From NCBI RefSeq assembly GCF_018882405.1, contig NZ_JACVOO010000001.1, positions 1 through 64,000 on the forward strand: DNA of 64,000 bases, in the 5' to 3' direction. Positions 32,039 to 42,341 of this stretch are shown here, piece by piece (the first letter of the stretch is position 1; each line of letters begins with the position of its first letter). Source of the DNA: Polynucleobacter sp. 31A-FELB (GTDB lineage: Bacteria > Pseudomonadota > Gammaproteobacteria > Burkholderiales > Burkholderiaceae). A model generated the notes under the pieces. The model was given only the letters and a program-made list of their open reading frames with translations. It was not told where the DNA came from and did no database searches. Both the position numbers and the translations under genes were made by a program.

Positions 32039-35000
32039 ATGTCTGATGCATTAAAACTAGCACCCCCCATACCCGCACCCCGGGCTGGGCAGCGCTTTAC
32101 CTTTTCGGGCCTCGTTGGCTCATCAGATGCTGCATTAATAGCCCAATCCGCCCTTCGGTACCGATCTGAATTCTCAGTCATGGTTATTTTCTGCGCTCAG
32201 GCGCAGGAAGCCCAGCGTCTTCTTGAGGAAATTCCAGCTTTTGCCCCTCAGCTCAAGACGCGCTTATTACCTGACTGGGAAATTCTGCCGTATGACCATT
32301 TCTCACCTCATCAGGATTTAGTCTCAGAACGCTTAGCGACGCTCTATGAATTACTCAACGGCAGTTGCGACATTGTCTTGGTGCCCATCACCACTGCATT
32401 ACAAAGACTCGGACCACCAAACTTTTTATCTGGTCACACTTTCTTTTTTAGACAAGGTGACAAGCTTAATGAGGCGGCTCTAAAACTTCAGTTGCAGCAG
32501 GCTGGATACGATCCTGTGAGCGCAGTAATGCGCCCTGGTGAATATAGTATTCGCGGCGGACTCATTGATTTATTTCCGATGGGCTCTAGTCTGCCTTATC
32601 GCCTGGATCTCTTTGGCGATGAGATTGAGCAAATTCGAGCTTTTGATCCAGATACCCAGCGTAGCCTCTATCCCGTTAAAGAAGTTCGCCTATTACCCGG
32701 ACATGAATTTCCTTTTGATGATGCTTCACGTACCGCATTCCGCGGCAGGTGGCGCGAAGTATTTGAAGGCGATCCAACACGTTGCTCAATTTATAAAGAT
32801 GCCAATCTCGGAATCCCCAGCGCTGGCATCGAATCGTACTTACCCCTCTTCTTTGAAGAATCATCGACAGTCTTTGATTATTTCCCCCGCTCAGGCGATC
32901 CCGTCTGGCTAGTAAGCATCGGTGATGTTGAAGAATCTATTAAGAGCTTTTGGAAGGACACGCTTTCTAGATATGAATTCTTAAAGCATGATCTTGATCG
33001 CCCTATTCTTCCGCCGGCAGAGTTATTCCTGGATGTTGATCAGTTCTTTACAGCAGCTAAACCCAATGCGCGTTTGGCATTAGATAAAGAGGCAGATAAA
33101 GAATCAAAAGCAGCCCCACAATTTTTAGCCGTACCTGATTTAGCAGTCCATCGTCGTGATGCTGATCCAATCAATCGCTTGCGCGCTTTGGTTTCTCAAG
33201 AAAAAGTCCGCGTACTTATTTGTAGTGATAGTAATGGCCGTAAAGAATCGATTCGTCAACTCTTTGAAGAGAGTAATTCGGTTGCCGGACAAAATGGCAA
33301 ACCGCTGTACCCACTAAAGCCAGAAGGCTTTGAAGGTGTTGCAGACTTTATTAAGAGTGATGCACTATTCGGCTTAGTCACAGCGCAACTCTTTAACGGC
33401 TTTACATGGCCAGCTGAAAACCTCATCGTTGTTACTGAGGCTGAGCTCTTTACCACCACTGCACGTCAACGACGCAAGGGTAAAGAAAGTGAGAGCGCCG
33501 ATCCGGATATGCTCTTCAAGGACTTATCTGAGCTTAAGATTGGTGACCCCGTTGTTCACTCAGATCATGGCATTGGTCGCTATCAAGGTTTAGTGCTACT
33601 TAATTTAGCGCCACCCAAAGAAGAACCCATTTTTGAAGAGTTCCTGCATTTGGTTTACGCCAAAGATGCAACCCTGTATGTACCTGTGCAACAACTGCAG
33701 ATGGTGACCCGATATGCAGGCTCTGATCCTGACTCAGCACCACTGCATCAATTAGGTTCTGGTCAGTGGGATAAGGCGAGACGTAAAGCTGCGCAACAAA
33801 TTCGAGATACCGCCGCAGAACTATTAAGCCTCTATGCGGCAAGAGCGATTCGCAAAGGTCACGCCTTTGAATTCTCAGCACATGACTATGCTGCATTTGC
33901 AGAAAGCTTTGGCTTTGAAGAAACGCCAGATCAAGCCAATGCGATTGCCGCAGTGATTGGTGACATGACCAGCGGTACGCCAATGGATCGACTGGTATGT
34001 GGCGATGTGGGCTTCGGCAAGACTGAGGTTGCATTGCGCGCCAGCTTTGTAGCAGTTATGGGCGGCAAGCAAGTAGCCATCCTTGCGCCAACTACCCTAC
34101 TCGCTGAACAACATGTCGCAACCTGGAAAGATCGCTTTGCCGATTGGCCTGTGCGCATTGTTGAGCTCTCACGCTTTAAAACCACTAAAGAAATCAATGC
34201 AGCCCTTGAAGCAATAGCCAAAGGCGAGGCTGACATCATTATTGGCACACATAAGCTTCTTTCAAAAGAAACTCAGTTTGCTAATTTAGGTTTAGTAATC
34301 GTGGATGAAGAACATCGCTTTGGCGTGCGTCAAAAGGATGCACTCAAGGCATTGCGCGCTGAAGTAGATATCCTGACCCTGACTGCAACCCCTATTCCGA
34401 GAACGCTTGGCATGGCTATGGAGGGCTTACGTGAGTTCTCAATCATTGCGACAGCACCCCAAAAACGCTTAGCAATCAAAACATTTGTGCGCCGTGAAGG
34501 TGACGGCGTTATTCGTGAGGCCGTTCTTCGGGAGATTAAGCGTGGTGGACAGGTCTACTTCCTACACAACGAAGTCGAAACGATTCAAAACCGCAAGCAT
34601 GCCTTGCAAGAACTTATTCCCGAGGCCCGCATCAGCGTAGCGCACGGTCAAATGCATGAGCGTGAACTGGAATCAGTCATGCGTGAGTTTGTGACTCAAC
34701 GCACCAATATCTTGTTATGCACCACCATTATTGAAACAGGTATTGACGTTCCGACCGCTAACACCATCATCATGCATCGCGCAGATAAGTTTGGTTTAGC
34801 TCAGTTGCATCAATTGCGCGGTCGCGTTGGGCGCTCACATCACCAGGCGTATGCCTATTTACTAGTACCTGACCCCGAAGCCCTCAGTAAGCAAGCGCAG
34901 CTACGTTTAAATGCGATTCAAGCCATGGAGGAACTGGGGTCTGGTTTCTATTTGGCGATGCATGACCTAGAAATCCGTGGTGCCGGTGAAGTCCTAGGTG

Positions 35001-35593
35001 ATAAACAATCTGGTGAAATTCATGAAATTGGATTTCAGCTGTATACCGAGATGCTCAATAGAGCAGTTAAATCTCTGCGAAGCGGCAAAGAGCCAGATCT
35101 ACTATCTCCACTGCAGGCCACCACTGATGTCAATCTCGGCGTACCCGCCCTCTTCCCGAATGACTATTGCCCTGATGTTCATGAACGCCTCTCCATGTAC
35201 AAGCGTTTCGCCGGTACAAATGATTTCTCCGAACTCATGGGATTGCGCGAGGAATTAGTGGATCGCTACGGTGATTTGCCTGACCAAGCTAAATCCCTAT
35301 ATGAGACCCATCGATTACGCTTAGAAATGGCTGGTTTTGGAATTAAGAAAATTGATGCTAGCCCAGCATCGATACAGATTCAGTTCATCCCCAATCCTCC
35401 GATTGATCCAATGAAGATTATTCAATTGATTCAGTCATCCAAATACATTCAGCTCAATGGGCAAGATAAGCTCAAAATTCTTCCCCAAAAAGAGAAGGAT
35501 TTTGAGAAACTAGAGCAACGTCTAGACCATATCCGAAAAATTCTCAGAAGCCTCAATGAGTCCGCCATGCTCAATACTGTTCAAGCAAATTAA
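32039..35593 (+). CDS. mfd: Transcription-repair coupling factor Mfd
   Basis: This 1184-residue DNA translocase removes RNA polymerase stalled at lesions and recruits UvrA. It has the N-terminal UvrB-like module, the RNA-polymerase-interacting domain starting GDPVVHSDHGIGRYQGL, and a RecG-like motor with Walker A CGDVGFGKTEVA, DEEHRFGV and TLTATPIPRTLGMA. The TRG region is REFSIIATAP. The length is typical. It is divergent from ispD and is followed by serB after 13 bases. Confidence 0.97.
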   Translation: MSDALKLAPPIPAPRAGQRFTFSGLVGSSDAALIAQSALRYRSEFSVMVIFCAQAQEAQRLLEEIPAFAPQLKTRLLPDWEILPYDHFSPHQDLVSERLATLYELLNGSCDIVLVPITTALQRLGPPNFLSGHTFFFRQGDKLNEAALKLQLQQAGYDPVSAVMRPGEYSIRGGLIDLFPMGSSLPYRLDLFGDEIEQIRAFDPDTQRSLYPVKEVRLLPGHEFPFDDASRTAFRGRWREVFEGDPTRCSIYKDANLGIPSAGIESYLPLFFEESSTVFDYFPRSGDPVWLVSIGDVEESIKSFWKDTLSRYEFLKHDLDRPILPPAELFLDVDQFFTAAKPNARLALDKEADKESKAAPQFLAVPDLAVHRRDADPINRLRALVSQEKVRVLICSDSNGRKESIRQLFEESNSVAGQNGKPLYPLKPEGFEGVADFIKSDALFGLVTAQLFNGFTWPAENLIVVTEAELFTTTARQRRKGKESESADPDMLFKDLSELKIGDPVVHSDHGIGRYQGLVLLNLAPPKEEPIFEEFLHLVYAKDATLYVPVQQLQMVTRYAGSDPDSAPLHQLGSGQWDKARRKAAQQIRDTAAELLSLYAARAIRKGHAFEFSAHDYAAFAESFGFEETPDQANAIAAVIGDMTSGTPMDRLVCGDVGFGKTEVALRASFVAVMGGKQVAILAPTTLLAEQHVATWKDRFADWPVRIVELSRFKTTKEINAALEAIAKGEADIIIGTHKLLSKETQFANLGLVIVDEEHRFGVRQKDALKALRAEVDILTLTATPIPRTLGMAMEGLREFSIIATAPQKRLAIKTFVRREGDGVIREAVLREIKRGGQVYFLHNEVETIQNRKHALQELIPEARISVAHGQMHERELESVMREFVTQRTNILLCTTIIETGIDVPTANTIIMHRADKFGLAQLHQLRGRVGRSHHQAYAYLLVPDPEALSKQAQLRLNAIQAMEELGSGFYLAMHDLEIRGAGEVLGDKQSGEIHEIGFQLYTEMLNRAVKSLRSGKEPDLLSPLQATTDVNLGVPALFPNDYCPDVHERLSMYKRFAGTNDFSELMGLREELVDRYGDLPDQAKSLYETHRLRLEMAGFGIKKIDASPASIQIQFIPNPPIDPMKIIQLIQSSKYIQLNGQDKLKILPQKEKDFEKLEQRLDHIRKILRSLNESAMLNTVQAN

Positions 35594-35606
35594 TTACTGA
35601 TCGTTA

Positions 35607-36503
35607 ATGCCCATGTCTAAGCACCTTACTCTTGTAGCACTTGCTAATACCCCAATCTCTTCGCAATTAAATACTGCATTGATTGCGCATGCGAAAGTCT
35701 TAGGTGTTGAGATTGCCAAGGACGGCAATGAACAAAGCCATTTAAAGTATTTCACTGCCCGCTGGACTTGTTCTCAAGCTTTACTTCCAGAAGCAAGGGT
35801 TGCTATGCGTGATATTGCTGCAGCACACGAGACCGATTTAGCTTTTCTTTCCCAAGGATTTAATCCAAGTGAAGTGAAGGTGCTGGCAATGGATATGGAC
35901 TCAACGCTGATTAATATCGAGTGCATTGATGAGATTGCCGACTTCACAGGCAAGAAAGCTGCCGTTTCAGAAATCACTGAAGCCACTATGCGCGGTGAAA
36001 TTAAAGACTTTAAAGAAAGCTTGCGCAGACGCGTAGCCCTTCTGGAAGGCGTTTCCTCTGATGTATTGGATTCAGTCTATCGCGAACGTTTGCAACCTAA
36101 CCCAGGTGCCGCTGAATTGCTAGCCGGGGCAAATGCTAAAGGCTTGTACACCTTACTAGTTTCCGGAGGCTTCACCTTCTTTACCCAAAAGCTCCAACAG
36201 GAGTTGGGCTTCAAGCAAACCCAAGCAAATACCTTAGAAATCATTGACGGCAAGCTGACCGGTAAAGTCATTGGCGATATCGTTGATGGCGCAGCGAAGA
36301 ATGCTTATCTAGAGCAAGCCTGCGCGTTGATGAATTGCAAAAAAGGTAATTCCATCACCATGGGTGATGGCTCAAATGACCTACCAATGATGCATGGCTC
36401 TGGAATGAGTATTGCCTATAAAGCAAAACCAATCGTCAAAGAAAAAGCCGACGCGGCTTTTGACCGAGTCGGCTTAGATGCTGCTTTACTGCTCATTGCC
36501 TAA
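35607..36503 (+). CDS. serB: Phosphoserine phosphatase
   Basis: The 298-residue HAD-family enzyme releases serine from phosphoserine. Motif I is AMDMDSTLINIECIDEIAD (nucleophile in DMDST), motif II is LVSGGFTFF, and motif III/IV is MGDGSNDLPMM. An N-terminal regulatory-like region of about 85 residues precedes the catalytic domain. A second ATG (35613) is equally possible as start. It lies just after mfd and converges on the thiolase gene. Confidence 0.95.
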   Translation: MPMSKHLTLVALANTPISSQLNTALIAHAKVLGVEIAKDGNEQSHLKYFTARWTCSQALLPEARVAMRDIAAAHETDLAFLSQGFNPSEVKVLAMDMDSTLINIECIDEIADFTGKKAAVSEITEATMRGEIKDFKESLRRRVALLEGVSSDVLDSVYRERLQPNPGAAELLAGANAKGLYTLLVSGGFTFFTQKLQQELGFKQTQANTLEIIDGKLTGKVIGDIVDGAAKNAYLEQACALMNCKKGNSITMGDGSNDLPMMHGSGMSIAYKAKPIVKEKADAAFDRVGLDAALLLIA

Positions 36504-36541
36504 AGCACTTGGTTTAGGCTAGAGCAGCAAATGAGCGCTGA

Positions 36542-37726
36542 TTACAGACGCTCAAAAATAGTTGCGATACCTTGACCACCACCAATACACATTGTGACCA
36601 AAGCATATTTGCCTTGAACACGATGCAGTTCATGAATAGCCTTAGTAGCAATTGCGGCACCAGAGCAACCAATTGGGTGACCCAATGCAATCGCTCCACC
36701 GTTTACGTTAGTCTTGGCTGGATCTAAACCCAAGCCTTTAGTCACTGCTAAAGCTTGTGCAGCAAATGCTTCATTGGATTCGATCACGTCGATTTGATCC
36801 AATTTCAGGCCAGCACGCTCAAGAGCAATCTTGGTTGCTGGGATTGGGCCTTCGCCCATGATGTGGTTAGGTACGCCAGCAACAGCGTAAGACACTAGGC
36901 GAGCGATTGGCTTATGACCAGCCTTCTTAGCGGCTTCAGCTTCTGCCAATACAAAGAATGCTGCACCATCATTAATGCCTGATGCATTACCTGCAGTAAC
37001 GCTACCACCCTCTTTTTTGAAGACTGCTTTCATCTTCGCCAATGTTTCCATAGTGGTATCTGGCTTGCAATGTTCGTCTGTATCAAACACAACATCACCC
37101 TTACGAGTTTTGATGGTGATTGGAACGATTTGAGATTTGAAGCGACCCTCTTTGATTGCATGCGCTGCACGACGATGTGATTCCACTGCGAGAGCATCTT
37201 GCTCTTCACGTGTGAGCTTCCACTTTTCAACGAGGTTCTCTGCAGTAACACCCATATGACCAACGCCAAATGGATCCGTCAAAACAGAAACCATCAAGTC
37301 AATCATTTTGGTATCGCCCATGCGAGCACCGCTGCGCATTGCTGGAGAACCGTACATACCGCGTGACATCACTTCAACACCACCACCGATACCGTAATCG
37401 CAGTCACCCAACATAATTTGTTGAGCAGTAGACACAATCGCTTGCAAACCAGAACTGCATAAACGATTCAAGGCCATCGCAACGGATTCCATTGGCAGGC
37501 CAGCTTGGATCGAAGCTACACGAGCTACGTAGGCGTAACGGTTGTCTGTAGGAATGGTATTGCCAACAGTAACGTAATTAATTAAAGCTGGATCTACTCC
37601 GGAGCGGGCAACCGCTTCCTTCATCACGATACCGCCGAGCTCAGATGGCTCCAGGCTGCTTAGTGATCCATTAAATGTACCAATGGCAGAACGTACAGCA
37701 CTTAAAACGACGACATCACGACTCAT
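36542..37726 (-). CDS. bktB: Acetyl-CoA acetyltransferase / beta-ketothiolase, BktB type
   Basis: The 394-residue thiolase condenses acyl-CoA units for PHA synthesis or cleaves 3-ketoacyl-CoA. The nucleophile Cys90 is in ALNRLCSSGLQA; the catalytic His is in GHPIGCSGAA and the second Cys in VTMCIGGGQGIA. The length and several blocks (VFDTDEH, MGVTAENL, GMYGSPAMRSGARMGD) match the BktB of Cupriavidus better than PhaA; BktB takes propionyl-CoA as well as acetyl-CoA, which fits the propionyl-CoA genes later in the window. It is separated from the pha genes by rimO. Confidence 0.9.
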   Translation of the reverse strand: MSRDVVVLSAVRSAIGTFNGSLSSLEPSELGGIVMKEAVARSGVDPALINYVTVGNTIPTDNRYAYVARVASIQAGLPMESVAMALNRLCSSGLQAIVSTAQQIMLGDCDYGIGGGVEVMSRGMYGSPAMRSGARMGDTKMIDLMVSVLTDPFGVGHMGVTAENLVEKWKLTREEQDALAVESHRRAAHAIKEGRFKSQIVPITIKTRKGDVVFDTDEHCKPDTTMETLAKMKAVFKKEGGSVTAGNASGINDGAAFFVLAEAEAAKKAGHKPIARLVSYAVAGVPNHIMGEGPIPATKIALERAGLKLDQIDVIESNEAFAAQALAVTKGLGLDPAKTNVNGGAIALGHPIGCSGAAIATKAIHELHRVQGKYALVTMCIGGGQGIATIFERL

Positions 37727-37805
37727 ATCAATCCCCTTTACGGTACCTAATTAGGCAAAATAATGACCCCGAGAACAGGTCAAAACACTATTTTTATTCT
37801 AATAG

Positions 37806-39164
37806 TCAAGTTTCGGCTATTAGGTCATGCCCTTGGGAGCTAATCACCGTCACTTTGATGATTTCACCTGCACGATAGCGCTTAGAAGGCTTGCTAGGGG
37901 GCAAAACCCGCACTAAACCATCAATTTCAGGGGCATCGCCGATAGTTCGGCCAATTCCACCGGATTCATCCACGCGGTCAATAATGACCTGAATACGCTT
38001 GCCTATTTTTTTAGCAAGGCGTTTTATTGAGATTTCTTCGGCTTTGGCCATAAATCGAGCTCGGCGATCTTCGCGCAATGCATCTGGAACTGGCTTATCC
38101 AAGGCATTGGCAGTTGCACCATCAACCGGTGAATAAGCAAAACAACCGGCACGATCTATTTGAGCCTCGTCCAGGAAATTCAAGAGATATTCAAACTCCT
38201 CTTCGGTTTCGCCTGGAAAGCCCGCAATAAAAGTACTACGAATTACCAAATCTGGGCATGCAGCACGCCATGCCTGAATGCGCTCTAAATTCTTTTCTCC
38301 ACTAGCGGGACGCTTCATGCGCTTAAGCACATCTGGATGCGCGTGTTGCAAAGGAATATCCAAATAAGGAAGTACGCCATAACCATGATCAGAGAACTCG
38401 GCCATTAAAGGCAGAACATCATCAACGTGTGGGTAGGGATACACATAATGCAAACGGACCCAAGCTTGATGTTCTCTGGCAATTTGATTTAAAGCATTTA
38501 CCAAATCAAACATGCGCGTCTTGACTGGTTTGCCATCCCAAAAGCCAGTTCGATATTGAATATCAACACCATAGGCACTCGTGTCTTGAGAAACGACTAA
38601 TAACTCTTTTACGCCAGACTCAAATAATTTTTTAGCCTCTAGCAAAACCTCACCAATCGGACGTGAAACTAGATCACCACGCAAGCTAGGAATGATGCAG
38701 AAGGTGCAACGGTGATTACAGCCCTCAGAAATCTTAAGGTACGCATAATGCTTTGGCGTGAGCTTCACACCAATCGGCGGCAGTAAATCGGTAAAGGGAT
38801 CGTGTGGTTTTGGCAGATGCAAATGAATAGCCTGCATCACCTCTTGCGTGGCGTGTGGGCCAGTAACGGCAAGGACTTTAGGGTGAATGCTCTGAATAAG
38901 ATCACTACCATCAGCGTTTTTACGAGCTCCAAGACAGCCCGTAACAATCACCTTGCCATTCTCGGATAGGGCCTCACCAATTGCGGCAAGACTTTCCTCA
39001 ACAGCGGAGTCAATAAAGCCACAAGTGTTCACAACCACGAGGTCGGCACCGGAATAATCCTTGGCAGTCTCGTAACCTTCAGCACTTAATTGCGTGAGGA
39101 TGAGCTCAGAATCAACAAGCGCCTTGGGGCATCCCAAGGAAACAAAACCAACTTTACCCGCCAC
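37806..39164 (-). CDS. rimO: Ribosomal protein uS12 methylthiotransferase RimO
   Basis: This 452-residue radical-SAM enzyme adds a methylthio group to Asp89 of ribosomal protein S12. The N-terminal domain starts [15 protein letters not shown], the radical-SAM cluster cysteines are in [14 protein letters not shown], and the C-terminal TRAM domain ends the protein. It starts 2 bases after the phaR stop and is probably cotranscribed with phaR. Confidence 0.95.
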   Translation of the reverse strand: MAGKVGFVSLGCPKALVDSELILTQLSAEGYETAKDYSGADLVVVNTCGFIDSAVEESLAAIGEALSENGKVIVTGCLGARKNADGSDLIQSIHPKVLAVTGPHATQEVMQAIHLHLPKPHDPFTDLLPPIGVKLTPKHYAYLKISEGCNHRCTFCIIPSLRGDLVSRPIGEVLLEAKKLFESGVKELLVVSQDTSAYGVDIQYRTGFWDGKPVKTRMFDLVNALNQIAREHQAWVRLHYVYPYPHVDDVLPLMAEFSDHGYGVLPYLDIPLQHAHPDVLKRMKRPASGEKNLERIQAWRAACPDLVIRSTFIAGFPGETEEEFEYLLNFLDEAQIDRAGCFAYSPVDGATANALDKPVPDALREDRRARFMAKAEEISIKRLAKKIGKRIQVIIDRVDESGGIGRTIGDAPEIDGLVRVLPPSKPSKRYRAGEIIKVTVISSQGHDLIAET

Positions 39165-39166
39165 AA

Positions 39167-39727
39167 CTATTCTTTTTCTGTTGGGTTAGGTTGACCTGGA
39201 AATGGGAAGCCTTTGAATATTGTTGGGGTGTTTTGCATTTGCTCTTGCATCTTCACAAACAGATCTTTACTTTGTTCCATGTAGTTGCCCATCAAACCCT
39301 GCATCATTGGGTTTTGAAGATTCATCATCTTGGCCCATGCCTCGGGGGTGCTACCTGCACCCAAGCCCTGCGTTTGATCACCTAGCTTATTGTGGATATC
39401 GACAAAAGACTGCATTGTCTTTTCAAGATAGCTACCCATCAAACCTTGCATGGAGTTTCCATAGAAGCGAATGATTTGAGAAAGCATTTGAGTTGAAAAT
39501 ACCGGCGCTCCGCCAGCCTCTTCTTCCAAAATAATTTGCAACAAGATATTACGCGTTAAATCATCTTCAGTTTTTGCATCAACAACGCTAAAAGCATCAC
39601 CGGCCATCACTAAATTTTTGATATCAGCCAGCGTGACATAGGTGCTGGTTTGGGTGTCATATAAACGACGATTGGGGTATTTCTTGATCAAGCGGCTATC
39701 GCCGGTTTTTTTTGAACGTGTGGCCAT
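39167..39727 (-). CDS. phaR: PHA synthesis repressor PhaR
   Basis: The 186-residue DNA-binding protein starts [20 protein letters not shown], the PHB/PHA accumulation regulator domain ([19 protein letters not shown], then VTLADI), followed by the PHB-binding region ([16 protein letters not shown]). It represses phasin and its own gene and is released by binding to PHA granules. The frame opens 10 codons earlier; ATG at 39725-39727 has TTAGGAAA upstream and begins the conserved part. A TGCAATGCA site lies about 26 bases upstream of the start. Confidence 0.92.
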   Translation of the reverse strand: MATRSKKTGDSRLIKKYPNRRLYDTQTSTYVTLADIKNLVMAGDAFSVVDAKTEDDLTRNILLQIILEEEAGGAPVFSTQMLSQIIRFYGNSMQGLMGSYLEKTMQSFVDIHNKLGDQTQGLGAGSTPEAWAKMMNLQNPMMQGLMGNYMEQSKDLFVKMQEQMQNTPTIFKGFPFPGQPNPTEKE

Positions 39728-39752
39728 GTAATTTTTTCCTAACTCTCTGTAC

Positions 39753-39811
39753 TGCAATGCAACATCGGCATAGTTTATCCCTAGTTTGACCTAAAGGTAA
39801 ATATGCCGATG
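39753..39811. promoter_or_regulatory. phaB-phaR spacer: TGCAATGCA site and 10-bp inverted repeat
   Basis: TGCAATGCA (39753-39761) is a short near-palindromic site, possibly bound by PhaR. CATCGGCATA (39763-39772) and its exact complement (39802-39811) form a 10-bp stem with a 29-base loop. Either could tune phaR expression. The PhaR binding motif is recalled only in outline. Confidence 0.35.
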
Positions 39812-39843
39812 AGCACACTACTAAAACTGCATTTTTAAGGCGT

Positions 39844-40584
39844 TTAGCCTGTATGCAGACCGCCATTCAAGGAGAAGTCAGCACCAGTGGCATAGCCACC
39901 ATCATCAGACGCGATCCAGCAGCAGATGGAAGCAATCTCTTCAGGAGTCCCTAAACGCTTAACCGGAACACCAGCAACAATCTTCTCCAGAACATCTTCA
40001 CGAATAGCCTTGACCATATCTGTACCAATGTAGCCTGGAGAAACTGTATTTACAGTCACCCCTTTAGAGGCTAACTCTTGTGACAAAGCCATCGTAAATC
40101 CGTGCAAACCTGCTTTTGCTGTTGAATAGTTGGATTGACCAAACTGGCCCTTCTGACCATTTACTGAGGAGATGTTGATAATGCGACCCCAGCCGTTATC
40201 AGCCATGCCATCGACTACTTGCTTAGTCACATTGAACAAAGAATTGAGGTTGGTATCAATCACTGCCTTCCATTGCTCTGGAGTCATTTTGCGGAAGACG
40301 CTGTCTTTAGTAATGCCAGCGTTATTAACCAAAACATCCACACGCCCTACTTCAGCTTTAACTTTATCGAATGCAGCAACGGTACTATCCCAGTCGGAAA
40401 CGTTACCCTCAGAAGCAATGAAGTCATAACCTAAAGCTTTTTGCTCGCCAATCCAGCGATCCTTACGCGGGGAGTTTGGGCCGCAACCAGCGATGACTTT
40501 AAAGCCATCCTTGGCGAGACGTTGACAAATAGCAGTTCCAATGCCACCCATACCACCAGTTACGTATGCAATCTTTTGAGACAT
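39844..40584 (-). CDS. phaB: Acetoacetyl-CoA reductase
   Basis: The 246-residue short-chain dehydrogenase reduces acetoacetyl-CoA to (R)-3-hydroxybutyryl-CoA with NADPH. The cofactor loop is AYVTGGMGGIGTAICQRL; the catalytic Ser is in INISSVNGQKG and Tyr-Lys in QSNYSTAKAGLHG. It follows phaC by 20 bases and precedes phaR by 116, so phaC-phaB-phaR are probably an operon. Confidence 0.95.
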   Translation of the reverse strand: MSQKIAYVTGGMGGIGTAICQRLAKDGFKVIAGCGPNSPRKDRWIGEQKALGYDFIASEGNVSDWDSTVAAFDKVKAEVGRVDVLVNNAGITKDSVFRKMTPEQWKAVIDTNLNSLFNVTKQVVDGMADNGWGRIINISSVNGQKGQFGQSNYSTAKAGLHGFTMALSQELASKGVTVNTVSPGYIGTDMVKAIREDVLEKIVAGVPVKRLGTPEEIASICCWIASDDGGYATGADFSLNGGLHTG

Positions 40585-40604
40585 GTTTACCCCTTATGAA
40601 AATA

Positions 40605-42239
40605 TTATTGAGCAGCTGCGGATACTTTTTCTTTCACGTACTTACCAGGCGCCGCTTCTAGTTTTTTGTACTGTGCATTACCAAACGACTTGCTGGCTTT
40701 AATTTTCTTGCCACCAAATTGTTCTAACCATTGAGCGTAGTTGGGCCACCAACTACCCTTGATATCTTTAGCCGCAGCTAACCACTCGTCTGCTGTCTTA
40801 GCTAACTTATTGTTTTCAAAATAATGACGCTTATTTTTTGCCGGTGGATTAATCACGCCAGCAATGTGACCCGATGCGCCCAAGACAAATCGATTCTTAC
40901 CCTTCAAAATATGGGTAGATTCATAAGCCGATTTCCAGGGCACGATATGGTCATCATGCGATGCATAAATATAGGCTGGAACCGTGATCTTTCCCAAGTC
41001 AACCTTTTCACCACAAACGGTGAGTTTGCCTGGTTTAATCAGTTCGTTTTGTAGATAGGTGTGGCGTAGATACCAGCAGTACATTGGACCAGGTAAATTA
41101 GTCGAGTCGCCGTTCCAATAAAGCAAATCAAATGGCGGCGGAGAATTTCCTTTTAAGTAATTCTCAACAACATAGTTCCACACCAAATCATTTGGACGCA
41201 AGAATGAGAATGTATTGCCCAGATCTAAACCCGACATCATTCCGAATTGACCACCCTCACCGCCAATGGTGGTTTCGCGTAACTTGACCATGCCTTCATC
41301 AATAAAGACATCCAAAATTCCAGTATCAGTGAAGTCCAATAGCGTAGTGAGCAAAGTTAAGCTGGCAACGTAATCTTTTTTGCGAGCCGCTAATACAGCT
41401 AAAGCAGTAGAAGTTAATGTTCCACCAACGCAGAAGCCGAGCACGTTAATCTGATCCGTCGCTCCAATTTCCCTGGTTACCTCAATTGCTTTAATGACAC
41501 CTTCGCCGACGTAATCATCCCAAGTTACTTTAGACATGGAGGCATCAGGATTTTTCCAGGAAACCAAGAAAACCGTGTGACCTTGCTCAACCATGTAGCG
41601 CACAACAGAGTTATCAGGCTGCAGATCTAAAATGTAGTACTTATTAATACAAGGCGGGACCATCAAATATGGGCGCTCATAGACTGTGTCAGTCAGTGGC
41701 GTGTATTGAATCAACTCAAAGAGATCATTGCGGAATACCACCTGACCTTCTGTTGTTGCAATATTCTTTCCAACTTCAAAAGCACTTTCATCGGTTAATG
41801 AAACTTTGCCTTTTTTCAAATCTCCCAACAAGTTCACTATTCCGTTTTGAATAGACTGACCTTGTGAACTAATAATATTTTCAAGAACCTCGGGATTGGT
41901 AGCAATAAAGTTTGATGGCGATAAAGCATCAATCATTTGTTCTGTAGCGAACAAAATTTTGGCCTTAGTTTTTTCATCAGCATCAACCGCATTTGCGAGC
42001 GCTAGCAAATGCTTAGAGTTCAACAAGTAAGTTGCGGCAATCATCTTGCTCCAAGACGAATGCCAAGCTTTGCCAGAGAAGCGACGATCTTTTACTTCAA
42101 TAGATTCTGGATTGGTTGCAAGGTGCGCGAATTCAGCGAAGTATTCTTTTTGAATTTCTGCCAAACGCTCTGGTGGAATTAACGCCATGTGGTGTGGAGC
42201 CAATGATGGCGCAACACCTGTATTCATACCTGCAAACAT
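40605..42239 (-). CDS. phaC: Class I polyhydroxyalkanoate synthase
   Basis: The 544-residue enzyme polymerises 3-hydroxyacyl-CoA into PHA on granules. The lipase-like box has Cys270 as nucleophile (LGFCVGGT), with Asp in ASHDDHIVPW and His in GASGHIAGVINPP. The N-terminal PhaC-N region (LNSKHLLALANAV) is present; a few residues shorter than the 560-590 usual for class I. No PhaE or PhaR-type subunit of class III/IV is beside it. Confidence 0.95.
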   Translation of the reverse strand: MFAGMNTGVAPSLAPHHMALIPPERLAEIQKEYFAEFAHLATNPESIEVKDRRFSGKAWHSSWSKMIAATYLLNSKHLLALANAVDADEKTKAKILFATEQMIDALSPSNFIATNPEVLENIISSQGQSIQNGIVNLLGDLKKGKVSLTDESAFEVGKNIATTEGQVVFRNDLFELIQYTPLTDTVYERPYLMVPPCINKYYILDLQPDNSVVRYMVEQGHTVFLVSWKNPDASMSKVTWDDYVGEGVIKAIEVTREIGATDQINVLGFCVGGTLTSTALAVLAARKKDYVASLTLLTTLLDFTDTGILDVFIDEGMVKLRETTIGGEGGQFGMMSGLDLGNTFSFLRPNDLVWNYVVENYLKGNSPPPFDLLYWNGDSTNLPGPMYCWYLRHTYLQNELIKPGKLTVCGEKVDLGKITVPAYIYASHDDHIVPWKSAYESTHILKGKNRFVLGASGHIAGVINPPAKNKRHYFENNKLAKTADEWLAAAKDIKGSWWPNYAQWLEQFGGKKIKASKSFGNAQYKKLEAAPGKYVKEKVSAAAQ

Positions 42240-42307
42240 AATGATCTCGTAAAGTTATTGAGACCATTCTCCATCTATCGGGCTGGAAGGGTTATACGCA
42301 CTAACCC

Positions 42308-42321
42308 TAGCCCTAGGGCTA
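42308..42321. promoter_or_regulatory. Perfect 14-bp palindrome upstream of phaC
   Basis: TAGCCCTAGGGCTA lies between the pgeF stop and the phaC start, about 70 bases before the latter. It could be an operator for phaC or the stem of a weak terminator for pgeF, since there is no T-run beside it. Confidence 0.35.
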
Positions 42322-42341
42322 AGCTAGTAATAACCCCGAGT

